A stretch of DNA of 64,000 bases, taken from assembly GCF_001051995.2 (NCBI RefSeq), contig NZ_CP014646.1:2728001-2792000 (forward strand), given 5' to 3'. A program made the translations under genes and the position numbers. Of the stretch, positions 8,323 through 15,421 are shown piece after piece. Under the pieces are notes generated by a model. That model saw only the letters and a list, made by a program, of their open reading frames with translations, did no database searches and was not told the origin of the DNA. Source of the stretch: Thauera humireducens (GTDB taxonomy: Bacteria > Pseudomonadota > Gammaproteobacteria > Burkholderiales > Rhodocyclaceae). Positions within the stretch are counted from its first letter, which is position 1, and every line of letters begins with the position of its first letter.

Positions 8323-8801
8323 GCCGGCCCCCGGTCCTGCGCCAGCGGATCATTGCGCCGCACCTTCTTGCGCGGTGCCGGCTTGTAGTGGGTGTTGACG
8401 AAGTCGCCCACCCAGTCGGCGATCTCGCGCGACATCGGCACGCCGTCGACCTGCTCGCCGGAGTCCAGCCAGCGCGCCGCCTCGCCGTAGCTCGCCGACA
8501 CCGCGGCCGGCAGCGCCAGCTCGCCTTCCTTGCGCCACATCACGAACACCTTCGGGATGGGCGAACTCATGTTGAGGAAATAGTTGTCGGCCTCGTCGCG
8601 GAACAGCTCGATCGCCCAGCCACCGATGCGCCACTGGCGCCGGTCCGGCTCGGACACGATTTCGACCGGCGCGTGCTCGACCAGATCGAAGGCCGGAACC
8701 ACGCCCACCGCCTCCCACGCCTCGTCCACCCAGGGATTGTTCAGGCGGCGACACTCCATGACCACCGCGACCGGAAATTTCTCCATGCCTCGCACCTGCA
8801 T
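8319..8801 (-). CDS. DUF3305 family protein
   Basis: A 160-residue cytoplasmic protein matching DUF3305: a core around CRRLNNPWVDEAWEAVGV and WRIGGWAIELFRDEADNYFLN, and a basic C-terminus (APRKKVRRND). I chose ATG 8801 (MQVRGMEKF) with AGGA about ten bases upstream; Met at 8786 is possible. First gene of a minus-strand pair with DUF3306, and divergent from fdhD with a 143-base gap that must hold promoters for both directions. No function can be assigned from sequence. Confidence 0.82.
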   Translation of the reverse strand: MQVRGMEKFPVAVVMECRRLNNPWVDEAWEAVGVVPAFDLVEHAPVEIVSEPDRRQWRIGGWAIELFRDEADNYFLNMSSPIPKVFVMWRKEGELALPAAVSASYGEAARWLDSGEQVDGVPMSREIADWVGDFVNTHYKPAPRKKVRRNDPLAQDRGPA

Positions 8802-8944
8802 CTTTGATCGTCCTATGTAGTCCACAGCATACGTCGCCGATCGCCGCATCGCGACCGTGAAAACCCGCGCACCCCGCCACCCCCGCGCCGGCAAGCCGCT
8901 ACAATCGACCGCCTGACCCCCGCCCACCGACACCACAGGTCCCG

Positions 8945-9772
8945 ATGAACCCGCCCCAACTCCCCCTGCTGAGCCGGGCCAGCCGCCCGCTCACCGTCGA
9001 GATCCCGGCCATCAACGAGCATGGCGACACCGTGCCGACCTCGATCGCCGGCGAGCATCCGCTCACCCTCTACGTGGACAAGCGCGAGATCGTCACCCTG
9101 ATGACGCTGGGCGCTGCACCCGAGGCGCTGACGATCGGCTGGCTGCGCAACCAGCGCCTGGTGCGCAGCCTGGAGGAGATCGCCTCGGTGCAGGTCGACT
9201 GGGAGGTCGACGCGGTGTCGGTGACCACCCGCAACGGCCTGCGCGACGCCGACGAGAAGCTCGGCAGCCGCACGGTGACGACCGGCTGCGGCCAGGGCAC
9301 GGTGTTCGGCGGCCTGATGGACGAGATCGACCAGTTGCGCCTGCCGCACGACCGCCTGCTGAAGCAGTCGACGCTGTACGCGCTGATGGACGCCGTGCGC
9401 CACCACGAGTCCATCTACAAGCAGGCGGGCGCGGTGCACGGCTGCGCGCTGGCGCAGGCCACGCCCGGCGGCTGCGACATCCTGATGTTCTTCGAGGACG
9501 TCGGCCGCCACAACGCGGTGGACGCCATCGCCGGCCAGATGTGGCTCGACGGGCTCGAGGGCGCGGACAAGATCTTCTACACCACCGGCCGGCTGACCTC
9601 GGAGATGGTGATCAAGACCGCGCAGATGGGCATTCCCTTCCTCGTGTCGCGCTCGGGCCTGACCCACATGGGCTGGCAGATCGCGCAGAACATCGGCCTG
9701 ACCATGGTCGGACGCGCCCAGGGCAAGCATTACCTGCTGTTCACCGGTGCCGACCGATTCATCCGGGAATGA
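8945..9772 (+). CDS. fdhD: FdhD sulfurtransferase for formate dehydrogenase
   Basis: A 275-residue protein that moves sulfur from a cysteine desulfurase to the bis-MGD cofactor before insertion into formate dehydrogenase. The family's catalytic loop is TGCGQG with a single cysteine, Cys115, where E. coli FdhD has a CXXC pair; other family signatures are the GAVHGCALA stretch, the DVGRHNAVD motif and GRLTSEMV. ATG 8945 begins shortly after a weak AGGT. It is followed by mobA after 61 bases, a natural pairing with the fdh cluster on the other strand. Confidence 0.95.
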   Translation: MNPPQLPLLSRASRPLTVEIPAINEHGDTVPTSIAGEHPLTLYVDKREIVTLMTLGAAPEALTIGWLRNQRLVRSLEEIASVQVDWEVDAVSVTTRNGLRDADEKLGSRTVTTGCGQGTVFGGLMDEIDQLRLPHDRLLKQSTLYALMDAVRHHESIYKQAGAVHGCALAQATPGGCDILMFFEDVGRHNAVDAIAGQMWLDGLEGADKIFYTTGRLTSEMVIKTAQMGIPFLVSRSGLTHMGWQIAQNIGLTMVGRAQGKHYLLFTGADRFIRE

Positions 9773-9833
9773 AGCCGCACGACACCGCGCAAGCAAGCGC
9801 ACACCCGACCACCGCACCCCATCGAGCCTGACC

Positions 9834-10472
9834 ATGACCACGCCTCCCGCCACGCCGAACGCCCCCCGCCCCGCCGACTGCCGCATCACCGGCGTACTGC
9901 TCGCCGGCGGCCAGGGCAGCCGCATGGGCGGCGTCGACAAGGGCCTGGTCGAGCTTGCCGGACGGCCGATGGCCGCGCACGCGCTGGAACGACTGGCACC
10001 GCAGGTCGACGAGCTGATCATCAACGCCAACCAGAACCTCGCGGCCTGGCAGGCGTTCGGCTACCCGGTTTTCGGCGACGACATCGGCGGCTTCGCCGGC
10101 CCGCTCGCCGGGCTGCACGCGGCCCTGTCGCGCGCAGCCCACCCGCTGGTCGTCACCGCGCCCTGCGACTCGCCCTTCCTGCCCACCGATCTGGTCGAGC
10201 GTCTGGCCGCCGCCCTGCACGCAGCCGACGCCCAACTGGCGGTCGCCAGGACCTTCGACCAGCCGCACCCGGTGTTCTGCCTGTGCCGCCGCGACCTCGC
10301 CGGCCACCTCGGCGACTTCCTGGCCGGCGGCGGGCGCAAGATCGACCGCTGGTACGGCACGCTGAAGATCGTGGAAGTCCCCTTCGACGATCAGGAAGCC
10401 GCCTTCCGCAACATCAACACCCGCGACGAACTGGCCGAAGCGGCGCGCGACCTGCCGGCCGGAGCCGGCTGA
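9834..10472 (+). CDS. mobA: Molybdenum cofactor guanylyltransferase MobA
   Basis: A 212-residue nucleotidyltransferase that joins GMP to molybdopterin, making the dinucleotide cofactor used by the formate dehydrogenase nearby. The nucleotide-binding signature LLAGGQGSRMGG (22-33) is followed by Lys36 and the metal-binding CDSPF motif; FRNINTRDEL closes the protein as is usual for MobA. ATG 9834 was preferred because the longer frame upstream is not family-like. The next gene starts seven bases after the stop. Confidence 0.95.
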   Translation: MTTPPATPNAPRPADCRITGVLLAGGQGSRMGGVDKGLVELAGRPMAAHALERLAPQVDELIINANQNLAAWQAFGYPVFGDDIGGFAGPLAGLHAALSRAAHPLVVTAPCDSPFLPTDLVERLAAALHAADAQLAVARTFDQPHPVFCLCRRDLAGHLGDFLAGGGRKIDRWYGTLKIVEVPFDDQEAAFRNINTRDELAEAARDLPAGAG

Positions 10473-10479
10473 GGCCTGC

Positions 10480-11418
10480 ATGAGTCCGCGCAACGTCCGC
10501 GTTCCGGGACCGGCCACGCCGCGCGATGAAGCCTCGCCCGGCGCCTGCTTCACCGTCCGCGAAGCCGCCGCCTTCCTCAACCTGAACGAGAAGAAGCTCT
10601 ACGAGCTCGCCAACAGCAAGGACATCCCGGCCGCACGCATCGGTGGCAAGTGGCTGTTTCCCCGCGCGCTGCTCGAGGAATGGCTGCTGGAGCAGGCCCA
10701 CGGCGGCGCCCTGACCGACCGCCTGCTCATCACCGGCAGCGACGACCCGCTGCTGGCCGCCACCGTGTCGGCGCTGGCGCCTTCGCTCGGCGCCGCGGCC
10801 TTCGTCGCCTACAGCCCCACCGGCACGCTCACCGGGCTGGAGCTGCTCGCCCGCCGTCGCGCCAACGTCTGCGCCCTGCACTGGGGCGGCGTCGAGCACA
10901 GCGAACAGCAGCACGCCACGCTGCTGCGCAGTTTCGGCGGTCACCGCCAGTGGGCGCTGGTGCGGCTCGCGCTGCGCGAACAGGGCGTCATCCTGCGCCG
11001 CGGCCTGCACATCGACGGCATCGAGACGCTGGCCGGTTTCGACTACCGCTGGGCAATGCGCCAGGCCGGCGCCGGCTCGCGCCACTTCCTCGAATCCGCG
11101 CTCGCCAGCCGCGGCTTTTCGGCCGCCGACTGCACGGTCGTCGCCACCGCCCACACCGAACGCGAGGCCGCCGGCATCGTCGTCCGCGACGACGCCGACT
11201 GCGCCCCCGGCACCCGCGCCGCCGCGGCGGAGTTCGGGCTGGACTTCCTGCCGCTCGGCTGGGAAGCCTTCGACCTCGCCCTGCCCCGCGACATCCTGTT
11301 CCGCCGCCTGTTCCAGGACCTGCTGCGCGCACACGCCGGCCCGGCATCGCAGGCCCTCGCGCAGCGCCTCGGCGGCTACGATCTGTCGCCCCTGGGGCAG
11401 GTCATCGGGCTGGACTGA
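10480..11418 (+). CDS. Regulator with excisionase-type HTH and substrate-binding domain
   Basis: A 312-residue one-component regulator. Residues about 24-75 form a MerR/excisionase-type helix-turn-helix (FTVREAAAFLNLNEKKLYEL...RIGGKWLF). The remaining 230 residues (TDRLLITGSDDPLLAATVSAL onwards) resemble a periplasmic binding protein of the molybdate/tungstate type, but with no signal peptide, so it acts in the cytoplasm as a sensor. It directly follows mobA. It probably senses an oxyanion or a molybdopterin-related ligand and controls molybdenum or formate dehydrogenase genes (inference). Confidence 0.85.
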   Translation: MSPRNVRVPGPATPRDEASPGACFTVREAAAFLNLNEKKLYELANSKDIPAARIGGKWLFPRALLEEWLLEQAHGGALTDRLLITGSDDPLLAATVSALAPSLGAAAFVAYSPTGTLTGLELLARRRANVCALHWGGVEHSEQQHATLLRSFGGHRQWALVRLALREQGVILRRGLHIDGIETLAGFDYRWAMRQAGAGSRHFLESALASRGFSAADCTVVATAHTEREAAGIVVRDDADCAPGTRAAAAEFGLDFLPLGWEAFDLALPRDILFRRLFQDLLRAHAGPASQALAQRLGGYDLSPLGQVIGLD

Positions 11419-11472
11419 GGCCGGTCCGGCGAACGTCCCGCCACCCCACCAAGGGCCAATGCACGGATTTGA

Positions 11473-11488
11473 GTGCTATATTCAGCAC
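11473..11488. promoter_or_regulatory. Palindromic operator-like site before the RelE-type module
   Basis: GTGCTATATTCAGCAC: perfect 5-bp arms (GTGCT / AGCAC) around six bases, with a TATATT that can serve as -10. It is 26 bases upstream of the antitoxin ATG, the usual position for autorepression by Phd/YefM antitoxins. Confidence 0.5.
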
Positions 11489-11514
11489 CAAATCCATCAC
11501 CTTTGGAGACCGCA

Positions 11515-11760
11515 ATGCAGACCATCATGGCCGACCTGACGGTCAGCGTCACCGAACTCAAGCGCAATTTTTCCAGCATCCTCGCGCAAGCGGACGACAG
11601 CCCGGTGGCCGTGCTCAACCACAACCGCCCCGAGGCCTACCTCATCTCCGCCGCGCACTACGAACGCCTCATGGCTTACCTGGAAGACCTCGAAGACATC
11701 GCGCGCGTGCGCGAGCGCAGCACGGGGCCCTTCGTCGAGGTGAGCCTGGATGAGCTATAA
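11515..11760 (+). CDS. Antitoxin, Phd/YefM family
   Basis: An 81-residue protein with the Phd/YefM N-terminal DNA-binding fold (TVSVTELKRNFSSILAQADDSPVAVLNHNRPEAYLIS split across 9-45) and an acidic C-terminal tail that would wrap the toxin. GGAGA precedes the ATG. Its last 11 bases overlap the toxin start. A palindrome upstream is the likely autoregulatory operator. Confidence 0.9.
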   Translation: MQTIMADLTVSVTELKRNFSSILAQADDSPVAVLNHNRPEAYLISAAHYERLMAYLEDLEDIARVRERSTGPFVEVSLDEL

Positions 11761-12052
11761 GCTGCGCTTTCACAGCCTTGCGCTCGCGGAATGGAGAAAG
11801 CTCGACGGTAGCCTGCGGCTGCAGTTCAAGAAGAAGCTCGAAGAGCGCCTGATCACCCCTCGCGTCCCCTCGTCTGCCCTCTCCGGCATGCCAGACTGCT
11901 ACAAGATCAAGCTGCGCGCAGTCGGCTACCGCCTGGTCTATCGCGTCGATGAAGACGTGGTGTTCGTGACCGTCATCTCGGTCGGTCTGCGAGACAAGCA
12001 GCGAGTCTATTCAAAGACCCACGCCCGCCTGGATGAGCCAGAGCAGGACTGA
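11750..12052 (+). CDS. Toxin, RelE/ParE superfamily (RelE-like mRNA interferase)
   Basis: A 100-residue basic protein with the RelE order: YKLRFHSLALAEWRKLD at the N-terminus, a middle helix with LSGMPDCYKIKLRAVGYRLVY, and a C-terminal VVFVTVISVGLRDKQRVY. RelE proteins cleave mRNA in the ribosomal A site. The overlap with the antitoxin implies translational coupling. The pair sits between the mobA operon and gor and looks intact. Confidence 0.9.
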   Translation: MSYKLRFHSLALAEWRKLDGSLRLQFKKKLEERLITPRVPSSALSGMPDCYKIKLRAVGYRLVYRVDEDVVFVTVISVGLRDKQRVYSKTHARLDEPEQD

Positions 12053-12079
12053 GTGTCTTTGAAAACAATGGAGTACATG

Positions 12080-13420
12080 ATGAAGACCTACGACTACATC
12101 GTCATCGGCGGCGGCAGCGGCGGCGTCGCCACTGCGCGCCGCGCGGCGGAATACGGCGCCCGCGTGCTGCTGGTGGAGGCCGCGCGGCTTGGCGGCACCT
12201 GCGTGAATGTGGGCTGCGTGCCCAAGAAGGTCATGTGGTACGCCTCGAACATCGCCCAGGCGATGCGCGACGCGCCGGGCTACGGCTTCGCCGCCGCAGC
12301 GGTGTCCCTCGACTGGGCCACCCTCAAGACCCGGCGCGACGCCTACATCACCCGCCTCAACGGCATCTATGCCGACATGCTGGGCAAGGCAGGTGTCGAG
12401 GTCGTTCATGGCTTTGCGCGCTTCGCCGACACCCACTGCATCGAGGTCGACGGCCAGCGCTTCAGCGCGCCGCACATCGTCATCGCCACCGGCGGCCGCC
12501 CGGTCGTGCCCGACATCGAGGGTGCTGAACTCGGTATCGACTCCGACGGCTTCTTCGCGCTCGAGCATCAGCCGCGGCGGGTCGCGGTCGTCGGCGCGGG
12601 CTACATCGCGGTGGAACTGGCCGGCGTGTTCAATGGCCTCGGCAGCGAGGTCGACATGCTGGTGCGCGGCGCGCAGCTGCTGCGCCCCTTCGACGCCCTG
12701 CTGCGCGACGAACTGGCCAGCCAGATGCAGCAGGACGGCGTGCGTATCCACTTCGGCGCCCAGGTAAAGCGCGTCGCCCGCGAGGCCGACGACAGCCTGC
12801 GCATCGAGCGCGCGGACGGTCCGCCGCTGCAGGTCGATGCGCTGGTGTGGGCCACCGGCCGCCGCGCCAACACCGACCGCCTGAACCTTGCCGCTGCCGG
12901 ACTCGCCGTGGATGCGAAAGGCCTCATTGCCACCGACGCCTTCCAGAACACCACCAGGCCCGGCGTCTACGCTCTCGGCGACATCACCGGCCGCGCCGAA
13001 CTCACCCCGGTCGCGATCGCCGCCGGGCGCAAGCTGGCCGCGCGGCTCTTCCTCGATCAGCCCGACAGCCGGCTGGATTACGACTGCATCCCCACCGTGG
13101 TCTTCAGCCACCCGCCGATCGGCACCGTCGGCCTCACCGAGGACGAAGCGCGCGCCCGCTTCGCCACGGTCAAGGTGTACGCCACCCGCTTCACCGCCAT
13201 GGCTCACGCACTCACCGAGCATCGACCGAAGACGGCGATGAAGCTGGTGTGCACCGGCGACGACGAGCGCATCGTCGGCCTGCACGTGATCGGCGACGGT
13301 GCCGACGAAATGCTGCAAGGCTTCGCCGTGGCCGTGCGGATGGGCGCCCGCAAGGCCGACTTCGACCGCACGCTCGCCATCCACCCCACCAGCGCCGAAG
13401 AGTTCGTCACCCTCCGCTAG
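12080..13420 (+). CDS. gor: Glutathione reductase
   Basis: A 446-residue flavoprotein disulfide reductase that reduces oxidised glutathione with NADPH. FAD motif IGGGSGG (9-15); redox-active Cys41 and Cys46 in [16 protein letters not shown](P) fold [13 protein letters not shown] followed by [11 protein letters not shown], the arginine pattern of NADPH-using glutathione reductases; C-terminal catalytic [13 protein letters not shown] chose ATG 12080 (GGAG six bases upstream); ATG 12068 and 12077 are in frame. Its last 153 bases recur downstream as a partial copy. Confidence 0.95.
   Translation: MKTYDYIVIGGGSGGVATARRAAEYGARVLLVEAARLGGTCVNVGCVPKKVMWYASNIAQAMRDAPGYGFAAAAVSLDWATLKTRRDAYITRLNGIYADMLGKAGVEVVHGFARFADTHCIEVDGQRFSAPHIVIATGGRPVVPDIEGAELGIDSDGFFALEHQPRRVAVVGAGYIAVELAGVFNGLGSEVDMLVRGAQLLRPFDALLRDELASQMQQDGVRIHFGAQVKRVAREADDSLRIERADGPPLQVDALVWATGRRANTDRLNLAAAGLAVDAKGLIATDAFQNTTRPGVYALGDITGRAELTPVAIAAGRKLAARLFLDQPDSRLDYDCIPTVVFSHPPIGTVGLTEDEARARFATVKVYATRFTAMAHALTEHRPKTAMKLVCTGDDERIVGLHVIGDGADEMLQGFAVAVRMGARKADFDRTLAIHPTSAEEFVTLR
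13268..13420 (+). repeat. Direct repeat copy 1: 3' end of gor
   Basis: This 153-base segment of gor recurs at 13971-14122 with about eight differences, mostly at third codon positions, and a one-base deletion. The two copies bracket the nucleotidyltransferase/HEPN remnant. Confidence 0.9.
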
Positions 13421-13513
13421 GGCAAGAGGGCGCAGCCAAGGCCCGCACGCGCTTGACGCTAAGCTCATCCATGCCTAGGCTCGATGACGACTCGACAGAC
13501 GCAGGAAGCACGC

Positions 13514-13816
13514 ATGCACAAGCACTGTGAACCCGATGAAAAGATGCTTATCGCATTCTGCCGCGCTCACGGCATCCGCAAGCTGTCGCTCTTTGGCTCC
13601 ACGCTCAAAGGCACGGCAAGGCCCGACAGCGACATCGACCTGCTGGTCGAATTCGAATCCGATCGCGTACCCGGCTTGCTTGGCATGGCCGAACTCGAAG
13701 CTGAACTCTCGACCCTGTTTGGCGGCAAGACGGTCGACCTGCGCACGCCGGGCGATCTGAGCCGCTATTTCAGGGATGACGTAGTTCGAACAGCGGAAAC
13801 ACGCTATGCCGCCTGA
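13514..13816 (+). CDS. MNT-type nucleotidyltransferase (antitoxin of a HEPN/MNT pair)
   Basis: A 100-residue minimal nucleotidyltransferase. The catalytic signature is G28-S29 followed by Asp40 and Asp42 ([20 protein letters not shown]). In HEPN/MNT systems this protein neutralises the partner HEPN RNase, in known cases by adenylylating it. ATG 13514 follows a weak AGGA. A possible promoter, TTGACG at 13453 and TAGGCT at 13476, lies upstream. Its 3' end overlaps the toxin remnant by 11 bases, the normal arrangement for the pair. Confidence 0.87.
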   Translation: MHKHCEPDEKMLIAFCRAHGIRKLSLFGSTLKGTARPDSDIDLLVEFESDRVPGLLGMAELEAELSTLFGGKTVDLRTPGDLSRYFRDDVVRTAETRYAA

Positions 13817-13931
13817 GGATCACGGCTACTTCGATATCGATGCTGAAGTTGTCTGGCTAACCGTAACCAGCGAACTACCGACTTTGATTCCAAGAATTCA
13901 GCGCGCCCTGGACACCGAGCGCAGCATGTAG
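13806..13931 (+). pseudogene. HEPN toxin remnant (in-frame internal deletion)
   Basis: A 41-codon frame. It begins MPPED, the usual start of HEPN (DUF86) toxins overlapping an MNT gene, and continues directly into HGYFDIDAEVVWLTVTSELP, which matches the C-terminal third of that family. About 70 residues between them are absent, including the Arg of the RX4-6H RNase motif; only the His side remains. I read this as a toxin inactivated by an in-frame deletion. A genuine 41-residue protein is less likely. Confidence 0.7.
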
Positions 13932-13970
13932 GGCGCTCCACTCGCGGGCAAGCCACTCCCGCGGAAACTC

Positions 13971-14122
13971 CGTATCGTCGGCCTGCAAGTCATCGGCGAC
14001 GGTGCCGACGAGATGCTGCAAGGCTTCGCCGTCGCCGTGCGGATGGGCGCCCGCAAGGCCGACTTCGACCGCACGCTCGCCATCCCCCCACCAGTGCCGA
14101 AGCGTTCGTCACCCTCCGCTAG
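13971..14122 (+). pseudogene. Truncated second copy of the gor 3' end
   Basis: It matches the last 51 codons of gor (13268-13420) at about 95 percent identity by eye. A one-base deletion near 14092 shifts the frame before the conserved HPTSAEEF, so it cannot encode the native C-terminus. It lies directly before the 86-residue gene, as the intact gor end presumably did before insertion of the HEPN/MNT module. Confidence 0.85.
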
Positions 14123-14135
14123 GACGAGACCCACC

Positions 14136-14396
14136 ATGCCCATGACCTACGAACAGCACCTCGACGAAGTCGCCACCCTGCTCTACGAGCGCTTCGACCA
14201 GAGCGAGGAGGCCGCCATCAAGCTGGTGATGGCCGCCCAGGCCGACGACTTCTTCAGCGGCCACGACGACGACCCGTCGATCTGCACACAGGAGCGCGCC
14301 GAGGCCGATGCGCGGGCCGTGTTCCGCAAGTACGGTGCGCAGCAGAAACCAGCCAGCTCGAAGGCGTCGGCCCGGCGGGGGGCGCCCAAGAAGTAA
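14136..14396 (+). CDS. Hypothetical small acidic protein
   Basis: An 86-residue cytoplasmic protein of unknown function. It is helical and acidic in the first 65 residues ([20 protein letters not shown], then [16 protein letters not shown]) with a Lys/Ala-rich tail. No signal or membrane segment. The frame is open further upstream only because it reads through the gor fragment; ATG 14136 (or 14142) is the likely start. Its ancestral neighbour was probably gor. Confidence 0.6.
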   Translation: MPMTYEQHLDEVATLLYERFDQSEEAAIKLVMAAQADDFFSGHDDDPSICTQERAEADARAVFRKYGAQQKPASSKASARRGAPKK

Positions 14397-14552
14397 AGCG
14401 CACAGACAAATCTCGTGTATTTATTATTATTTTTCTTTTTTATTTTTATGCCGTTTGTACACTCGTGACATTCGACGACGTGTTTGTCATGGGTGAACCC
14501 GGTCGAGTGTCAAACCGCGGTACTGCGTCACGGAAACTGCGGGTTTTTGAGC

Positions 14553-14568
14553 TGGCACGCCCTTTGCT
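14553..14568 (+). promoter_or_regulatory. Sigma-54 promoter of the pilin gene
   Basis: TGGCAC-GCCCT-TTGCT is an exact match to the -24/-12 consensus with correct spacing. Transcription would begin near 14579, leaving a leader of about 40 bases with AAGGAG at 14605-14610 before the pilin ATG. Upstream lies a strongly AT-rich tract (about 14410-14455), suitable for IHF-type bending, and a GTGTC element at 14507-14511 like PilR-type activator half-sites. Confidence 0.85.
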
Positions 14569-14618
14569 GATATGACGACAAGCGGAAACGACCGCCGAAC
14601 CTCGAAGGAGAAACTTCA

Positions 14619-14798
14619 ATGAAAAAGATTCAGAAGGGCTTCACCCTGATCGAACTGATGATCGTCGTGGCGATCATCGGCATCCTGGCTGCGATCGCGA
14701 TTCCGCAGTTTAACGAATATCGCGCCAAAGCGAACGATACAACCGCAATCGCTGACGTAAAAAACGGCATTACTGCCGTCATTTCTTCGCTGCGCTGA
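14619..14798 (+). CDS. pilA: Short type IV prepilin (PilA-N-like)
   Basis: A 59-residue prepilin: leader MKKIQKG, then the class III cleavage and N-methylation motif with [14 protein letters not shown] and Glu at mature position 5. The mature 52 residues comprise the hydrophobic helix plus a short amphipathic tail and then stop; the C-terminal globular domain with its disulfide is absent. This is the length class of Geobacter PilA rather than the usual 140-160 residue betaproteobacterial pilin. Only three aromatic residues are present in the mature part. AAGGAG precedes the ATG, and expression is from the sigma-54 promoter. The partner gene follows after 26 bases. Confidence 0.88.
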   Translation: MKKIQKGFTLIELMIVVAIIGILAAIAIPQFNEYRAKANDTTAIADVKNGITAVISSLR

Positions 14799-14824
14799 CC
14801 TGAATTCGGACCCTGGAGATACTC

Positions 14825-15253
14825 ATGAAAAAAATTTCTGCTCTTTTCCTTGGACTCGTAATTTCGGGCGCGGTATTCGCCCAAGCCGCACCGTTGCCGG
14901 CGTCAGGTGAGGGCGCTATCGGCCGGACAACTGACGATTGCGTACTTCTCAACGAGAACATCAGGATCAATCTATCCGGAGGCGTTAGTGGCGCGCTGCA
15001 TTGCAATCCCGATAGGATCGCGATTTCCGCATGCCATGTTAGTGGGCGGCAAGTGAGTCGTGAGGTGGACATTTTTACACCCACCGGTTGCATTGAAGGA
15101 GCAGAGGGCTGCGTGAAAACCCGTGGAACCCGAACGGGACCGACTGTACCCGTTGCCAGTACTCTGCAGGGAACCGTCCAGCCGGACTACCCGGGAGGCG
15201 ACTGCACTGCTGAGGTAGCTCTCTCTGTCGCGACGAGCGTCGGAAACGAATAA
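14825..15253 (+). CDS. Secreted PilA-C-like partner of the short pilin
   Basis: A 142-residue exported protein with a classical signal peptide (MKKISALFLGLVISGAVFAQA, split at about 19-22). The mature part is beta-rich and contains six cysteines (DDC, LHC, SAC, TGC, GC, DC), like the globular half of a type IV pilin. It follows pilA directly, with GGAG upstream, so the pair resembles the split PilA-N/PilA-C (short pilin chaperone) arrangement known from Geobacter. Sequence identity to a named family cannot be shown here. Base composition is lower in GC than the surroundings. Confidence 0.65.
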   Translation: MKKISALFLGLVISGAVFAQAAPLPASGEGAIGRTTDDCVLLNENIRINLSGGVSGALHCNPDRIAISACHVSGRQVSREVDIFTPTGCIEGAEGCVKTRGTRTGPTVPVASTLQGTVQPDYPGGDCTAEVALSVATSVGNE

Positions 15254-15298
15254 CCTTCTTGATTCCACGCAGCCAAACTGCAGAATTAAATTTCACTT

Positions 15299-15342
15299 TT
15301 CACACTTACACTCAGCCCACGAGTGGCGAGTGTAAGTGTGAA
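15299..15342 (+). terminator. Large hairpin between pilin genes and ABC exporter
   Basis: A perfect 15-bp inverted repeat (arms 15299-15313 and 15328-15342) around a 14-base loop. It is followed by a smaller hairpin (AACTC TTTG GAGTT) and only a short T run. It could be an attenuating terminator or a 3'-end stabiliser that lets pilin mRNA accumulate above the downstream genes. Confidence 0.6.
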
Positions 15343-15421
15343 CTCTTTGGAGTTTTAGCCACCTTACTTAAGCCTCAGTTTAAAATGAAAAATGTAGCGG
15401 CCAAATAGGCAATTGAGCCAC

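Noticed and set aside
14013..14396. A longer version of the 86-residue hypothetical protein starting in the gor fragment
   Set aside because: The extra N-terminus is frameshifted gor sequence, so it is an accident of the duplication.
14619..14798. Conductive e-pilin in the Geobacter sense
   Set aside because: The mature pilin has only three aromatic residues, far fewer than reported conductive pilins; the length alone is not evidence.
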